Of a DNA stretch of 64,000 nucleotides, positions 43,205 to 51,984 are shown piece after piece. Made by a program: the position numbers and the translations under genes. The DNA is from Candidatus Dadabacteria bacterium. Its GTDB lineage: Bacteria; Desulfobacterota_D; UBA1144; Nemesobacterales; Nemesobacteraceae. Position 1 is the stretch's first letter. The number at the start of each line of letters is the position of its first letter. The notes beneath the pieces are model-generated. The model did not search any database. It was not told where the DNA came from and saw only the letters and a program-made list of their open reading frames with translations. The stretch spans positions 186,001-250,000 of the forward strand of contig JAJECI010000010.1 of the NCBI GenBank assembly GCA_022822065.1, read 5' to 3'.

Positions 43205-46063
43205 ATGATTTCTTACGTACTGAAAAAAATAGTCGGCTCGCAGAACGAAAGGGAGGTAAAGAAGCTCGGCGTTCTGGCGGAGCGGATAAACGCCCTTGAG
43301 GAAACGCTGGTTAAGCTTCCCACGGCGGAGCTTCGCGCGAAGACCTCGCAATTCCGGGAACTGATACACTCCCGTCTCGGCACAAACGGAAATCCGCACG
43401 ACGAGAAGTATTTCGCTGAAATGGAGAAGGTTCTCGAGGATATCCTGCCCGAGGCGTTCGCCGCCGTAAGGGAAGCGTCGAGAAGAACGATAGCCATGAG
43501 GCATTTCGACGTCCAGATGATAGGGGGAATGGTTCTTCACAGAGGCAGAATAGCCGAGATGAGAACCGGGGAGGGAAAGACGCTGGTCGCCGTCCTGCCC
43601 CTTTACCTAAACGCCCTGGCCGGGCTCGGTTCCCACCTTGTCACAGTAAACGATTACCTGGCCGCCAGGGATGCCACCTGGATGTCGCCGATTTTTATGG
43701 TCCTGGACATGAAGGTGGGGGTTATAAATCACGACGCCTCCTACGTGCTTGCCTGGGAGGATCCCAAGCGGGCCGAAGAGGCCGTGGAGAAAAACCTGAC
43801 CGCATGGCCGAACGAGTACCTGGCAAGCGACGTTCTTCCCGAAAAAAACCTCGACATCATAAATTCCTTCAAGACCTGCCTCGAGCCCACATCCAGGCAG
43901 GATTCCTACCAGGCGGATGTTACCTACGGCACCAACAACGAGTTCGGTTTCGACTACCTGCGCGACAACATGAAGTTTTCTCTTGAGAGCTACGTTCAGC
44001 GCGACCACAATTTCGCCATAGTGGACGAGGTCGACAGCATTCTCATAGACGAGGCCAGAACCCCGCTTATAATCTCGGGGCCTTCGGAGGACTCGACCGA
44101 TCTTTACTACAAGGTGGACCGGGTGGTGAAGACGCTCTCCGGGAAAACCGATTTCACGGTGGACGAGAAAACAAGGCAGGTGGATCTCACCGAGGAAGGG
44201 GTTTCCAAGGTGGAGGGAGCCCTTGACGTCCCGAACCTCTACGATCCCGTCAACCTCAAGACTCTCCACCACGTTAACCAGTCGCTTCGCGCCAACGCCC
44301 TTTTCAACCGCGACGTCGACTACATGATGCAGGACGGGAAGGTGGTTATAGTCGACGAGTTTACGGGAAGGCTCATGCCGGGACGCAGGTGGAGCGACGG
44401 GCTTCACCAGGCGGTTGAGGCCAAGGAAGGGGTGGAAATCGAAAGCGAGAACCAGACGATGGCCACCATAACCATCCAGAACTATTTCAGGATGTACAGA
44501 AAGCTCGCCGGGATGACTGGTACAGCCGACACGGAAGCGTTTGAGTTCAAGCACATATACGATCTTGACGTCACCGTGATACCGACCCACAAGCCGCTTA
44601 TAAGGAAAGATCACGAAGATGTTGTATACAGGACCGAGCGCGAGAAGTTCAACGCCGCGTGCGCGGAGATAAAGGAAATGAATTCCGCCGGCCGGCCGGT
44701 GCTTGTCGGCACCTCATCGATCGAGCAGTCGGAAAAACTGGGCGGCTACCTTGAGAATATAGGTCTTAGCCACAACCTGCTTAACGCCAAGCAGCACGGA
44801 AAGGAGGCCGAGATCGTCGCCCAGGCGGGCAGAGTAGGGTCCATAACCATAGCGACCAACATGGCGGGGAGGGGAACGGACATACTGCTCGGCGGGAATC
44901 CCGAGTTCCTCGCGAGGGATATTCTCAGGAAAGAGTTCAGGGTCCAGCCCGAAGAAGCGGAGCCCAAGCAGTACGAGGAAGCGCTTTTCGAAGCGAAGTC
45001 GATCTGCGATTCGGAAAAGGAGAAAGTTAAGGAACTCGGCGGACTTCATATCCTTTCGGTCGAAAGACACGAGGCGAGGAGGATAGACAACCAGTTCAGG
45101 GGAAGAGCCGGAAGGCAGGGAGATGACGGATCTTCAAGGTTTTTTGTTTCCCTTGAAGACGACCTGATGCGTATTTTCGCCTCGGAGAGGATAACGGGCG
45201 TCATGGACAAGCTCGGGTGGGAGGAAGGGGAGCCGATTGAGCACTCGATGATAAGCAAGTCGATTGAAAACGCCCAGAAGAAGGTCGAGGGGAGGAATTT
45301 CGACATACGCAAGCATCTTTTGAGGTACGATGACGTTCTTAACACGCAGAGGGACGTCGTTTACAGGCAGCGCCGCGAAATTCTCGAAGGCGGGGAAAGC
45401 CTGAGAGAGATGCTTTTTTCGTTTTCAGAAGACATCGTGCGGGAAGTCGTGGGAAGTTATCTGGCCGGGCGAGACGACGACCGCCCGGACTCCGATTTCT
45501 CCGAGCTCCGCGAACTCATCGAGAGGATTTTCGGAACGGAGATCGAAATAGACGCCCCCGCCAAGGCGGACGGGGAAGTCATAACGGAAGAAGTCATCGG
45601 AAAGCTGATCCCCGCATACCGGGAAAAGGAGGAAAGGATAGGTTCTGAGAATCTCTCGCAGGTCGAGCGCTACGTAATGCTTCAGCACATCGATTACCTC
45701 TGGAAGGATCATCTTCTTAACATGGACCACCTCAGGGAAGGAGTGGGACTCAGGGGATACGCGCAGAAAGACCCCCTTCGGGAATACACCAAGGAAGGCT
45801 TTGACATGTTCACTCTTATGATGGACAAGTTCAGGATGGACGTCTGCTCGAATCTTTTCAGGATACAGCCCGCGAGTGAAGAGCAGATCGAGGAACTCGA
45901 GCGCAGAAGGGAGCTCGAGGAGAAGAAGATGGTGCTCGGGCGGGGAGAGGATTCGGAGGAAAAGGCCAAGACTCCGGTCAGGAGAACGCAGAAGAAAGTC
46001 GGTCGGAACGACCCGTGCCCCTGTGGCAGCGGAAAGAAATACAAAAAGTGCTGTGGCCGGTAA
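43205..46063 (+). CDS. secA: Preprotein translocase ATPase SecA
   Basis: This 952-residue protein has Walker A MRTGEGKT (121-128), [19 protein letters not shown] near 273, motifs TGTADTE and [14 protein letters not shown], and the C-terminal zinc ligand set [13 protein letters not shown] that binds SecB and phospholipid. It drives secretion through SecYEG. Between VGVINHDAS (about 177) and [16 protein letters not shown] (about 238) there is an insert of roughly 45-55 residues relative to E. coli SecA. The start at 43205 has AAAGGAG at a long spacing. Confidence 0.97.
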   Translation: MISYVLKKIVGSQNEREVKKLGVLAERINALEETLVKLPTAELRAKTSQFRELIHSRLGTNGNPHDEKYFAEMEKVLEDILPEAFAAVREASRRTIAMRHFDVQMIGGMVLHRGRIAEMRTGEGKTLVAVLPLYLNALAGLGSHLVTVNDYLAARDATWMSPIFMVLDMKVGVINHDASYVLAWEDPKRAEEAVEKNLTAWPNEYLASDVLPEKNLDIINSFKTCLEPTSRQDSYQADVTYGTNNEFGFDYLRDNMKFSLESYVQRDHNFAIVDEVDSILIDEARTPLIISGPSEDSTDLYYKVDRVVKTLSGKTDFTVDEKTRQVDLTEEGVSKVEGALDVPNLYDPVNLKTLHHVNQSLRANALFNRDVDYMMQDGKVVIVDEFTGRLMPGRRWSDGLHQAVEAKEGVEIESENQTMATITIQNYFRMYRKLAGMTGTADTEAFEFKHIYDLDVTVIPTHKPLIRKDHEDVVYRTEREKFNAACAEIKEMNSAGRPVLVGTSSIEQSEKLGGYLENIGLSHNLLNAKQHGKEAEIVAQAGRVGSITIATNMAGRGTDILLGGNPEFLARDILRKEFRVQPEEAEPKQYEEALFEAKSICDSEKEKVKELGGLHILSVERHEARRIDNQFRGRAGRQGDDGSSRFFVSLEDDLMRIFASERITGVMDKLGWEEGEPIEHSMISKSIENAQKKVEGRNFDIRKHLLRYDDVLNTQRDVVYRQRREILEGGESLREMLFSFSEDIVREVVGSYLAGRDDDRPDSDFSELRELIERIFGTEIEIDAPAKADGEVITEEVIGKLIPAYREKEERIGSENLSQVERYVMLQHIDYLWKDHLLNMDHLREGVGLRGYAQKDPLREYTKEGFDMFTLMMDKFRMDVCSNLFRIQPASEEQIEELERRRELEEKKMVLGRGEDSEEKAKTPVRRTQKKVGRNDPCPCGSGKKYKKCCGR

Positions 46064-46085
46064 TAATGTTGGATAAGGTGTCTTA

Positions 46086-46352
46086 ATGGCTGGAAAAATC
46101 TACATTCGCAAGGGAAGGGTTCCTTTTTTCTCTCTTCCCTTCATCGCGCTTTTCGTGATCGTGGCCGTCAGCCTTTTCGCGTTTTTCGGCATTCTGGCCC
46201 TGGTTGCGCTGGGCGTGCTCGGAGCGGGAGCCTCGGTTTTGAGGAAACTGTTTCCGGGCAGGAAGAAAAAAGCCGGTCCCCGCGTGGATGGACCCGGAGG
46301 GGATACTATCACCCTCGGAGAGGATGAGTACGAAATAAGGGATGTGGACTAG
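46086..46352 (+). CDS. Small membrane protein of unknown function
   Basis: This 88-residue protein has a basic N-terminus, one long or two short membrane helices (about 12-48, VPFFSLPFIALFVIVAVSL onward), then a basic segment RKLFPGRKKK and an acidic tail. No family is recognised. AAGGTG lies five bases before the ATG, 22 bases after secA, so it is probably co-transcribed with secA; a link to secretion is only suggested by position. Confidence 0.65.
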   Translation: MAGKIYIRKGRVPFFSLPFIALFVIVAVSLFAFFGILALVALGVLGAGASVLRKLFPGRKKKAGPRVDGPGGDTITLGEDEYEIRDVD

Positions 46353-46381
46353 CTTTCCCCGGAAGGCGTGCGGAACTCGCG

Positions 46382-46672
46382 TCAGAGCGCCTTTTCTATT
46401 TCCCCCGCCAGACTCAGGTCTTTTTCCGTGATTCCGCCCTCGCTGTGGGTTGAGAGCGTGATGGAAACCTTGTTCCACCGGATCAGGATATCCGGGTGAT
46501 GGTCGGCTCTTTCTGAAAGAAGGGCGACCTTGTTCACAAAACCCATGGAATCGACGAAATTTCTGAGAACAAACGTCTTTTCTATCTCTTCTCCTTTCCT
46601 CTGCCAACCCTCGAGGCCGTCAAGCGCGGAAGAAATTTCTTTTTCGGTTAAAAGTGCCATATATTTTCTCAT
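46382..46672 (-). CDS. phhB: Pterin-4a-carbinolamine dehydratase family protein
   Basis: This 96-residue protein contains the PCD/DCoH active motif ADHHPDILIRWNKV with His58-His59, then THSEGGITEKDLSLA. The classical role is recycling of pterin cofactor for phenylalanine hydroxylase; a bacterium without that enzyme may use it elsewhere in pterin metabolism. It is divergent from folK with 15 bases between starts, so the two share a control region. A second ATG four codons in (46660) is an alternative start. Confidence 0.88.
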   Translation of the reverse strand: MRKYMALLTEKEISSALDGLEGWQRKGEEIEKTFVLRNFVDSMGFVNKVALLSERADHHPDILIRWNKVSITLSTHSEGGITEKDLSLAGEIEKAL

Positions 46673-46687
46673 TATATATTAACCGAG

Positions 46688-47218
46688 GTGAGTATTCCAT
46701 TGAGCGAACCCGAAGCTTCACCAAGTGCCGTTTTCATAGGTATCGGAGCCAACCTCGGCCCCGTGCGCGAGAATTTCACCCGAGCGCTGAGGAGCATAGA
46801 AAAGCGTGCGCGCGTGGTGGCAGTGTCCTCCCTTTACGAATCGGACCCCGTGGGACCGCAGGATCAGCCGAAGTTCACAAACGCCGTCGTTAAGGTAGAA
46901 ACGGAACTCTCCCCTTTTGAGCTTCTTGATCACCTCAAGACGATCGAAAAGGAGATCGGGAGAAAAAAAACGAAGAGGTGGGGACCAAGAGTGATGGATC
47001 TTGACATAATCTTCTACGGAAACCTCGTAATAAGCACGGATTCCTTGGTGGTTCCTCACCCGAGGGCGCACGAGAGAAGGTTTGTCCTGGAGCCCCTGCT
47101 CGAGATAGACCCGGCCGCCTGGCATCCCGTTAAAAACATGGCGGTAAGGGATATATGTTCCGGCCTTGGGAATTCGCAGGCGATTTCCAAAACCGACGGC
47201 CCCGAGGTGCTTCTCTGA
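46688..47218 (+). CDS. folK: 6-hydroxymethyl-7,8-dihydropterin pyrophosphokinase
   Basis: This 176-residue HPPK shows IGIGANLGPVRENFTRAL, LYESDPVGPQDQPKFTNAVV, RWGPRVMDLDIIFYG with the Mg2+-binding aspartates, and VPHPRAHERRFVLEPL. It transfers pyrophosphate from ATP to hydroxymethyl-dihydropterin before dihydropteroate synthase. The start could be GTG 46688 or TTG 46700; GAGGTGA lies about nine bases before the TTG and overlaps the GTG, so the TTG may be the real one. folP and folB are not in the window. Confidence 0.93.
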   Translation: MSIPLSEPEASPSAVFIGIGANLGPVRENFTRALRSIEKRARVVAVSSLYESDPVGPQDQPKFTNAVVKVETELSPFELLDHLKTIEKEIGRKKTKRWGPRVMDLDIIFYGNLVISTDSLVVPHPRAHERRFVLEPLLEIDPAAWHPVKNMAVRDICSGLGNSQAISKTDGPEVLL

Positions 47219-47231
47219 CCCCGGTTTGAAG

Positions 47232-48089
47232 CTACCTGCTCAGCACGAATGTCTCCGCTGCCTCAAGCGTGTTCCAAAGAAGCATGGTTATGGTCATCGG
47301 ACCCACCCCGCCTGGAACGGGGGTTATGTAAGAGGCCTTTCCCTTTACGTCCTCGAAGTCAATATCGCCGACGATCTTTCCGCTCTCGTTCCTGTTGATT
47401 CCGACATCGACTAAAACGGCTCCGTCCTTTATCATCTCCTTTTTTATGAATTGCGGATCCCCTATTGCGACTATCAGTATGTCCGCCATGGTGGTTATGG
47501 ACTGCAGGTCTTCAGTTTCGATATGGGCTATCGTGACGGTGGCGTCCCTGTTGAGCATCAGGGCGGCCACGGGTTTTCCAACTATGTTGCTTTTTCCCAC
47601 GACCACTACGTGCTTGCCTAATACCTCTATGCCGTAGTAATCGAGAAGTTTTTCTATTCCGTACGGGGTGCAGGAGATGGCGCCGGGATCTTCCTGGAAC
47701 AGTTTTCCGGCGTTCTCGGGATGAAACCCGTCGACATCTTTGTCAGGGGACACCTTTCTTATCACTTTTGCCGGGTTCATGTGGAACGGGAGGGGGAGCT
47801 GTACCAGTATGCCGTGAATCTTTTCATCCAGGTTGAGGCGCTCGATCAGCGAAAGGAGCTCCTCTTCTGAGGTTTCCTCTGGAAGATTGTATTCTTCTGA
47901 AAGCATTCCACATCTTTCGCACGCTCTTCTCTTGTTCCTCACGTATATTTCGGACGCGGGATCATTGCCGACCAGAATGGAAGCAAGACCGGGCACCACT
48001 CCCGTGCGGTCTTTAAGCTCCTTGGTCTTTTGGATGATCCATTTTTTAGTGTCCTGAGAGACCTTTTTGCCATCCATGATTTTAGACAT
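47232..48089 (-). CDS. folD: Methylenetetrahydrofolate dehydrogenase/cyclohydrolase
   Basis: This 285-residue protein has the catalytic EIYVRNKRRACERCGM with the Tyr/Lys pair, ILVQLPLPFHMN, DVDGFHPENAGKL, VVGKSNIVGKPVAALM and PVPGGVGPMTITML, all FolD signatures. It interconverts methylene-, methenyl- and formyl-tetrahydrofolate with NADP. It converges on folK with 13 bases between. It is a single-gene unit with an AT-rich promoter region to the right. Confidence 0.96.
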   Translation of the reverse strand: MSKIMDGKKVSQDTKKWIIQKTKELKDRTGVVPGLASILVGNDPASEIYVRNKRRACERCGMLSEEYNLPEETSEEELLSLIERLNLDEKIHGILVQLPLPFHMNPAKVIRKVSPDKDVDGFHPENAGKLFQEDPGAISCTPYGIEKLLDYYGIEVLGKHVVVVGKSNIVGKPVAALMLNRDATVTIAHIETEDLQSITTMADILIVAIGDPQFIKKEMIKDGAVLVDVGINRNESGKIVGDIDFEDVKGKASYITPVPGGVGPMTITMLLWNTLEAAETFVLSR

Positions 48090-48207
48090 GTTCAGTTCCC
48101 TTTTTTTTCGAAAGATGGCCGGTTGGAAAAATTGTTAATATAATCGATTCTCGCAGGTTAATCCAGTTAGGACCGGATTTACCTAAACGATATCTGCTAG
48201 ATAAGTC

Positions 48208-48230
48208 CTTGGAAAATCAGCAATATTCTG
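48208..48230. repeat. Dispersed repeat, copy A
   Basis: CTTGGAAAATCAGC at 48208-48221, followed by AATATTCTG, recurs at 54104-54117 followed by GAATTCTG, and weaker similarity continues into a TTTC/CCCG stretch. This copy lies between the folD start and the stop of the adjacent membrane-protein gene. Confidence 0.45.
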
Positions 48231-48279
48231 TTCTATTTCCCGGTTCGCCCATTTGCCAATTCGTCTCGGCGGAGCGTTA

Positions 48280-49014
48280 TCAATAGCCCAGAACGCTGTA
48301 GTCGCCGTTTATGATCAGGCGAATGGAGACGTAGAGTCCCAGCAACGCGAAAACCACCCATGGGGAATTCATCGCCCAGATGTAGATGTACAGATCCCCT
48401 CGGCTGATCTGGGTTTGCCGATTGGCTGAGAAGAAACTGGCCCAATAAAGCGAGGTTATGTACGTTAACTGCCAGAACAGCATCACTCCGACAATACCCG
48501 CGACGAGCGCGGGCAAAATATCGAAGGTGAAGGCGACGTAGAGAACCAACGTCGGGATCGAGGTCACGAAGCCGTTGCCGACATCCACAATGTAACCGAA
48601 TGTGCGCCGGTCTGCGTAGGAATCGTCGAACTGGGAATACGTCGCCCAGACATCCGCCCATACCGTCGGCGACAACAACCTCGTCAACGGAATCTTTGCG
48701 GTAAGGAATTCGATGGCCGGTTTTCGGCCCGTTTCCCGCCAGCGCTCGCGCCAATATTCGGCGCGCACCTTTATATAGTCGCGTCTGAGAAACAGGCACA
48801 CTTCCCAATAGCAGATCACCAGATTAATCGAGAGGAAAAGAATCAACAGGGCATGGATAACGTTGAAGTCCCCGCGGGTCCAGTAACGCGCGCCAATGCC
48901 CGCCAATGTCAGAATCGCGATAACCAGCAGCGTGAACAGTACCGCTGAAACTGCCAGCCGGGCCCGACGTGCTCCAGGTTCGGAATGCGCTCGGTCGGTT
49001 TCGTTTTCAGGCAT
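48280..49014 (-). CDS. Polytopic membrane protein, possibly EXPERA-like
   Basis: From ATG 49014 (GAGGATC upstream) this is 244 residues with about five membrane helices. A charged segment DYIKVRAEYWRERWRETGRK follows helix 2. The last two helices (WQLTYITSLYWASFF and YIYIWAMNSPWVVFALLGLY) resemble by eye the end of EXPERA domains of sterol-isomerase/emopamil-binding proteins; this is weak and unverified. A frame extends upstream to 49140 without a better start. Codon use looks different from neighbours and a dispersed repeat lies just past its stop, so it may be acquired. Confidence 0.6.
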   Translation of the reverse strand: MPENETDRAHSEPGARRARLAVSAVLFTLLVIAILTLAGIGARYWTRGDFNVIHALLILFLSINLVICYWEVCLFLRRDYIKVRAEYWRERWRETGRKPAIEFLTAKIPLTRLLSPTVWADVWATYSQFDDSYADRRTFGYIVDVGNGFVTSIPTLVLYVAFTFDILPALVAGIVGVMLFWQLTYITSLYWASFFSANRQTQISRGDLYIYIWAMNSPWVVFALLGLYVSIRLIINGDYSVLGY

Positions 49015-49171
49015 GTGTTCTGATCCTCGCAAAAAGTCCGGCGTTACGGCTCGCTGCATTGTACCCTTTGGAGCGTCCCACGTTCCGGACAAACGTGCCG
49101 CGCTCCTGACGGACACTTTCAACAGGGGAATTATATACAATTGAGTACGGGAAAACAGCAGCCCCTGGTTC

Positions 49172-49966
49172 TCAGATTTTTCCTAGGTGGTTGAGGGGCC
49201 CATGTCCTTTCCCTATTTCAAGAGAATTTCTTATCGCTTCCGTGACAAAGGCTTTCGAGTTTTCTAGGGAAACTGGAAGAGGTATCCCCCTCGCCAGAAA
49301 CGCGCACACGGCGGCCGAAAAAGTGCAGCCGGTCCCGTGGGTATTCTTCGTTTCGATTCTTTCGCTAACCAGTTCTTCAAATGTCTCCCCGTCGAAAAAA
49401 ATATCCACCGCGGGATAGTCTTTCGCTAGATGCCCTCCTTTTACGAGAACACTCCTTGCTCCAAGCGAGAGAATCTTTTCGGCTGCGGTCTTCATGTCGC
49501 TTACGTTGCTTATGCTTACAGAACTCAGTATTTCCGCCTCGGGTATGTTCGGAGTAACTACAAGGGCCCTTGGCAGAATCTCTTTTTTTAGAAGTTCCGT
49601 CGAGTTTCTTAAAAGAGCGGTTCCGCCTTTTGAACGCATCACGGGATCGACAACCAGTTTTTTGATTGCATACTGATCTATTTTTTCAGCTACTGTCTCA
49701 ATGATTTTTTCGTTGGAAAGCATCCCGAGCTTGGCCGCGTCGCAGCCTATGTCGCTCATCACGGCGTCAAACTGCAGCCCCACGAACTGCTCGGGAAGGT
49801 CATGGATTGCGCTTACCTCCAAGGTGTTCTGGGCAGTAACTGAGGTAAGCACGGAAAGTCCGTACACTCCCAGGGCGGTAAAAGTCTTGAGGTCGGCCTG
49901 GATCCCTGCCCCTCCTCCTGAATCGGACCCGGCAATGGTAAGCGCTCTTGGGATTTTTTCCGCCAC
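49172..49966 (-). CDS. thiD: Hydroxymethylpyrimidine/phosphomethylpyrimidine kinase
   Basis: This 264-residue ribokinase-fold enzyme opens with [20 protein letters not shown] and has [25 protein letters not shown] and [19 protein letters not shown] with the catalytic Asp/Cys region near the anion hole. It phosphorylates HMP twice to HMP-PP for thiamine synthesis. No TPP riboswitch is seen upstream. With thiL the window carries two thiamine genes but not thiC or thiE. Confidence 0.95.
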   Translation of the reverse strand: MAEKIPRALTIAGSDSGGGAGIQADLKTFTALGVYGLSVLTSVTAQNTLEVSAIHDLPEQFVGLQFDAVMSDIGCDAAKLGMLSNEKIIETVAEKIDQYAIKKLVVDPVMRSKGGTALLRNSTELLKKEILPRALVVTPNIPEAEILSSVSISNVSDMKTAAEKILSLGARSVLVKGGHLAKDYPAVDIFFDGETFEELVSERIETKNTHGTGCTFSAAVCAFLARGIPLPVSLENSKAFVTEAIRNSLEIGKGHGPLNHLGKI

Positions 49967-50041
49967 GTAAGGATTCTACAAATTCACCCGTTTTTTTACA
50001 AACCCCGACAAGCGCTTCTCCGCCGCGGGGTTTTGCGGGAA

Positions 50042-50069
50042 TTGAAAACTGTTTTCAGTTGTATATAAT
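50042..50069 (+). promoter_or_regulatory. Promoter for the DUF35-like gene
   Basis: TTGAAA (50042-50047), 16 bases, TATAAT (50064-50069). Transcription should begin near 50077, placing a perfect 14-base palindrome immediately downstream. Confidence 0.7.
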
Positions 50070-50081
50070 TTCCCTTCACGC

Positions 50082-50095
50082 TAAACGATCGTTTA
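50082..50095. promoter_or_regulatory. Perfect palindrome, candidate operator
   Basis: TAAACGATCGTTTA is a perfect 14-base inverted repeat just after the predicted transcription start and before AAGGAGAGAGAG. Its AAAC-N4-GTTT spacing is like sites of TetR-family lipid-metabolism repressors such as PsrA. Which protein binds it is unknown. Confidence 0.45.
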
Positions 50096-50108
50096 AGGAG
50101 AGAGAGTC

Positions 50109-50516
50109 ATGAGCGAAGATATTTTCAGACAGGATTTGTTTACGACCGACGACGAGGGCAGAGTTAGGCTGATCGCGGGTTACTGCAAGGAATCCGATAA
50201 CTGGACCTTCCCGAAGTATCTTGCGGATCCTGTGAGTTTTTCAGATGACGTAGAGGAGAAGCTTCTGAGCCCCACAGGCGTTCTGCATTCCTTTACGGTC
50301 GTGAGAAGGAGCATGCCGGAATTCAAGGTGCCCTATGTTCTCGCTCTTGTCGATTTTCCAGAAGGCGTAAGGGTCATGGCGCAGGTTGAAACTGAGGACC
50401 CCGATTCTCTTGAGTTCGGTGAGGAGATGGCCATTACGGTCGGGGTGATAAAGATGGCGCCAGACGGGACGGATATCAGTTCCTACAAGTTTATCCCGGC
50501 AAGGGAGTGTTCCTGA
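50109..50516 (+). CDS. DUF35-like OB-fold protein with degenerate zinc ribbon
   Basis: This 135-residue protein matches the acyl-CoA-associated OB-fold family (GVLHSFTVVRRSMPEFKVPY VLALVDFPEGVRVMAQVE, then a terminal FIPA). Members assist thiolases and enoyl-CoA/steroid hydratases. The N-terminal rubredoxin-like zinc knuckle, normally two CxxC pairs, is reduced to one cysteine in GYCKESDNWTFPKYLADP, so zinc binding is not expected. It is a lone gene with a strong promoter and operator-like palindrome. Confidence 0.72.
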   Translation: MSEDIFRQDLFTTDDEGRVRLIAGYCKESDNWTFPKYLADPVSFSDDVEEKLLSPTGVLHSFTVVRRSMPEFKVPYVLALVDFPEGVRVMAQVETEDPDSLEFGEEMAITVGVIKMAPDGTDISSYKFIPARECS

Positions 50517-51878
50517 TCAGCCGATCTCACTGATCGTTTCCCTAAGCGTTTTCTCCACGGTTTCCCTTATTTCCGCTAACCTCGGTTCCGTCTGAGCTTC
50601 AAAACGCAGTACCAGGGCCGGTTGCGTATTAGAAGCCCGGAGAAGGCCCCATCCGTCCGGGTACTCGACCCTGACTCCGTCTATGTCGATCACTTCGTTC
50701 TGCTCTCCGAGTTTTTTCTTCACCGCTTCTGTTACCTGAAACTTGATTTCATCGGGGCAGTCTATTCTTATCTCCGGGGTTGCGAAGGTCTTAGGCAGTC
50801 CCGTAAGCAGTTCCGAGGTCTTTTTTCCCGTTTTCGAGAGGATTTCAAGAAATCGAAGGCCCGCGTAAAGAGCGTCGTCGTATCCGAAAAACCTGTTTTT
50901 AAAGAAGATGTGGCCGCTCATCTCACCCCCGAGTTCGGCGCCCTCCTTTTTCATTTTGTCCTTGATCACCGAATGGCCCGTTTTCCACATGATTGGATTT
51001 CCGCCGGCTTCCCGGATCTTGGAGAAAAGATTTCCCGAACACTTAACGTCCCCTATTATGGTCGCTCCCGGGTTCGTTTCGAGAAGATCGAGCGAATAGA
51101 CAAGGAGCAGCATATCTCCGCTCATTGAGTTTCCCCGCTCATCGATAACTCCTATCCTGTCCGCGTCCCCGTCAAACGCCAAGCCCACGTCGAGGCCGCC
51201 ATCCACGATCTTTTTCTTTATGTCGGAGAGGTTCTCCTCGACTGTGGGGTCCGGGTGGTGATTCGGAAAGTCCCCGTCGGGGTCCATGTAGAGTTCGTGT
51301 GTCTCGCAGCCGAATCTTCTGAGTATCTCCGGGCAGGCGACCCCCGCGGTTCCGTTGCCGCCGTCGGCCGCGACCTTTATCCCCGGTTCTATATGAAGAT
51401 TCTGCTCAAAAAATTCCAAGTATCGATCGATTATATCTGTCCGCCTTTTTTTGCCTTTTCCCGTTCTGAATTTGCCTTTTTCGACCGATTTTCTTATTTC
51501 CTGTATTCCCTTGCCGAAAAGGGAGTTCTGGCCGACGCACATTTTAAGCCCGTTGTACTCGGAAGGGTTGTGGCTGGCGGTTACCATCACCCCGCCGTCA
51601 ACGCCCGATGTGAAGGTGGAGAAATAAACCATCGGGGTCGTTACCATCCCTATGTCGACCACATCGACGCCGGTTGAGATTATTCCTTCGCAGAGCGCGT
51701 CGCGGAATGCCGGGGAAGATTTCCTGCAGTCGTATCCCACCGAAACCTCCGCCCCGCCGCCCTCGGCCACCATGGTTCCATAGGCTTTTCCGATTCTCTC
51801 GACGACCTCTTCTGTGATGCTCTCCCCCGCTATGCCTCTTATGTCGTACTCTCTGAATATCGCTTTATCGGGAATCAA
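50517..51878 (-). CDS. Phosphomannomutase/phosphoglucomutase
   Basis: This 453-residue alpha-D-phosphohexomutase has the active serine loop TASHNP at 100-105, metal-binding DGDADRIG, the sugar-specificity loop GGEMSGHIFFKN and a C-terminal phosphate-binding LRASNTQPALVLRFEA. It interconverts hexose 1- and 6-phosphates for cell-surface polysaccharide synthesis; GEMSGH is typical of dual PMM/PGM (AlgC-like) enzymes. It is convergent with the DUF35-like gene, the stops lying directly next to each other. Confidence 0.93.
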   Translation of the reverse strand: MIPDKAIFREYDIRGIAGESITEEVVERIGKAYGTMVAEGGGAEVSVGYDCRKSSPAFRDALCEGIISTGVDVVDIGMVTTPMVYFSTFTSGVDGGVMVTASHNPSEYNGLKMCVGQNSLFGKGIQEIRKSVEKGKFRTGKGKKRRTDIIDRYLEFFEQNLHIEPGIKVAADGGNGTAGVACPEILRRFGCETHELYMDPDGDFPNHHPDPTVEENLSDIKKKIVDGGLDVGLAFDGDADRIGVIDERGNSMSGDMLLLVYSLDLLETNPGATIIGDVKCSGNLFSKIREAGGNPIMWKTGHSVIKDKMKKEGAELGGEMSGHIFFKNRFFGYDDALYAGLRFLEILSKTGKKTSELLTGLPKTFATPEIRIDCPDEIKFQVTEAVKKKLGEQNEVIDIDGVRVEYPDGWGLLRASNTQPALVLRFEAQTEPRLAEIRETVEKTLRETISEIG

Positions 51879-51948
51879 TGTTAATTTGCTCCTTTATTTT
51901 CAAGCCCTTAATTATAATGTCCCCGGGGATTTATAAAAGGCGCTCTTC

Positions 51949-51976
51949 TTGACTTTAGTTTTTCGAGTCTTATCAT
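51949..51976 (+). promoter_or_regulatory. Promoter for trpE
   Basis: TTGACT (51949-51954), 16 bases, TATCAT (51971-51976). Transcription is predicted at about 51983-51984, directly at the trpE ATG (51985), which has no Shine-Dalgarno. There is no room for a trp leader or attenuator. Confidence 0.6.
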
Positions 51977-51984
51977 TTCCTCTC

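Noticed and set aside
43607-44614. 335-codon minus-strand open frame opposite secA
   Set aside because: It mirrors conserved SecA codons; such long antisense frames are common in this composition and it has no recognisable domain.
46364-46396. Intrinsic terminator between the small membrane protein and phhB
   Set aside because: AAGGCG/CGCCTT can pair but the right arm is inside the phhB coding end and the loop is long; support is too weak.
49967-50108. TPP riboswitch upstream of thiD
   Set aside because: The conserved CUGAGA and surrounding stems are not present; the GC stem here (about 50000-50035) looks like a plain hairpin.
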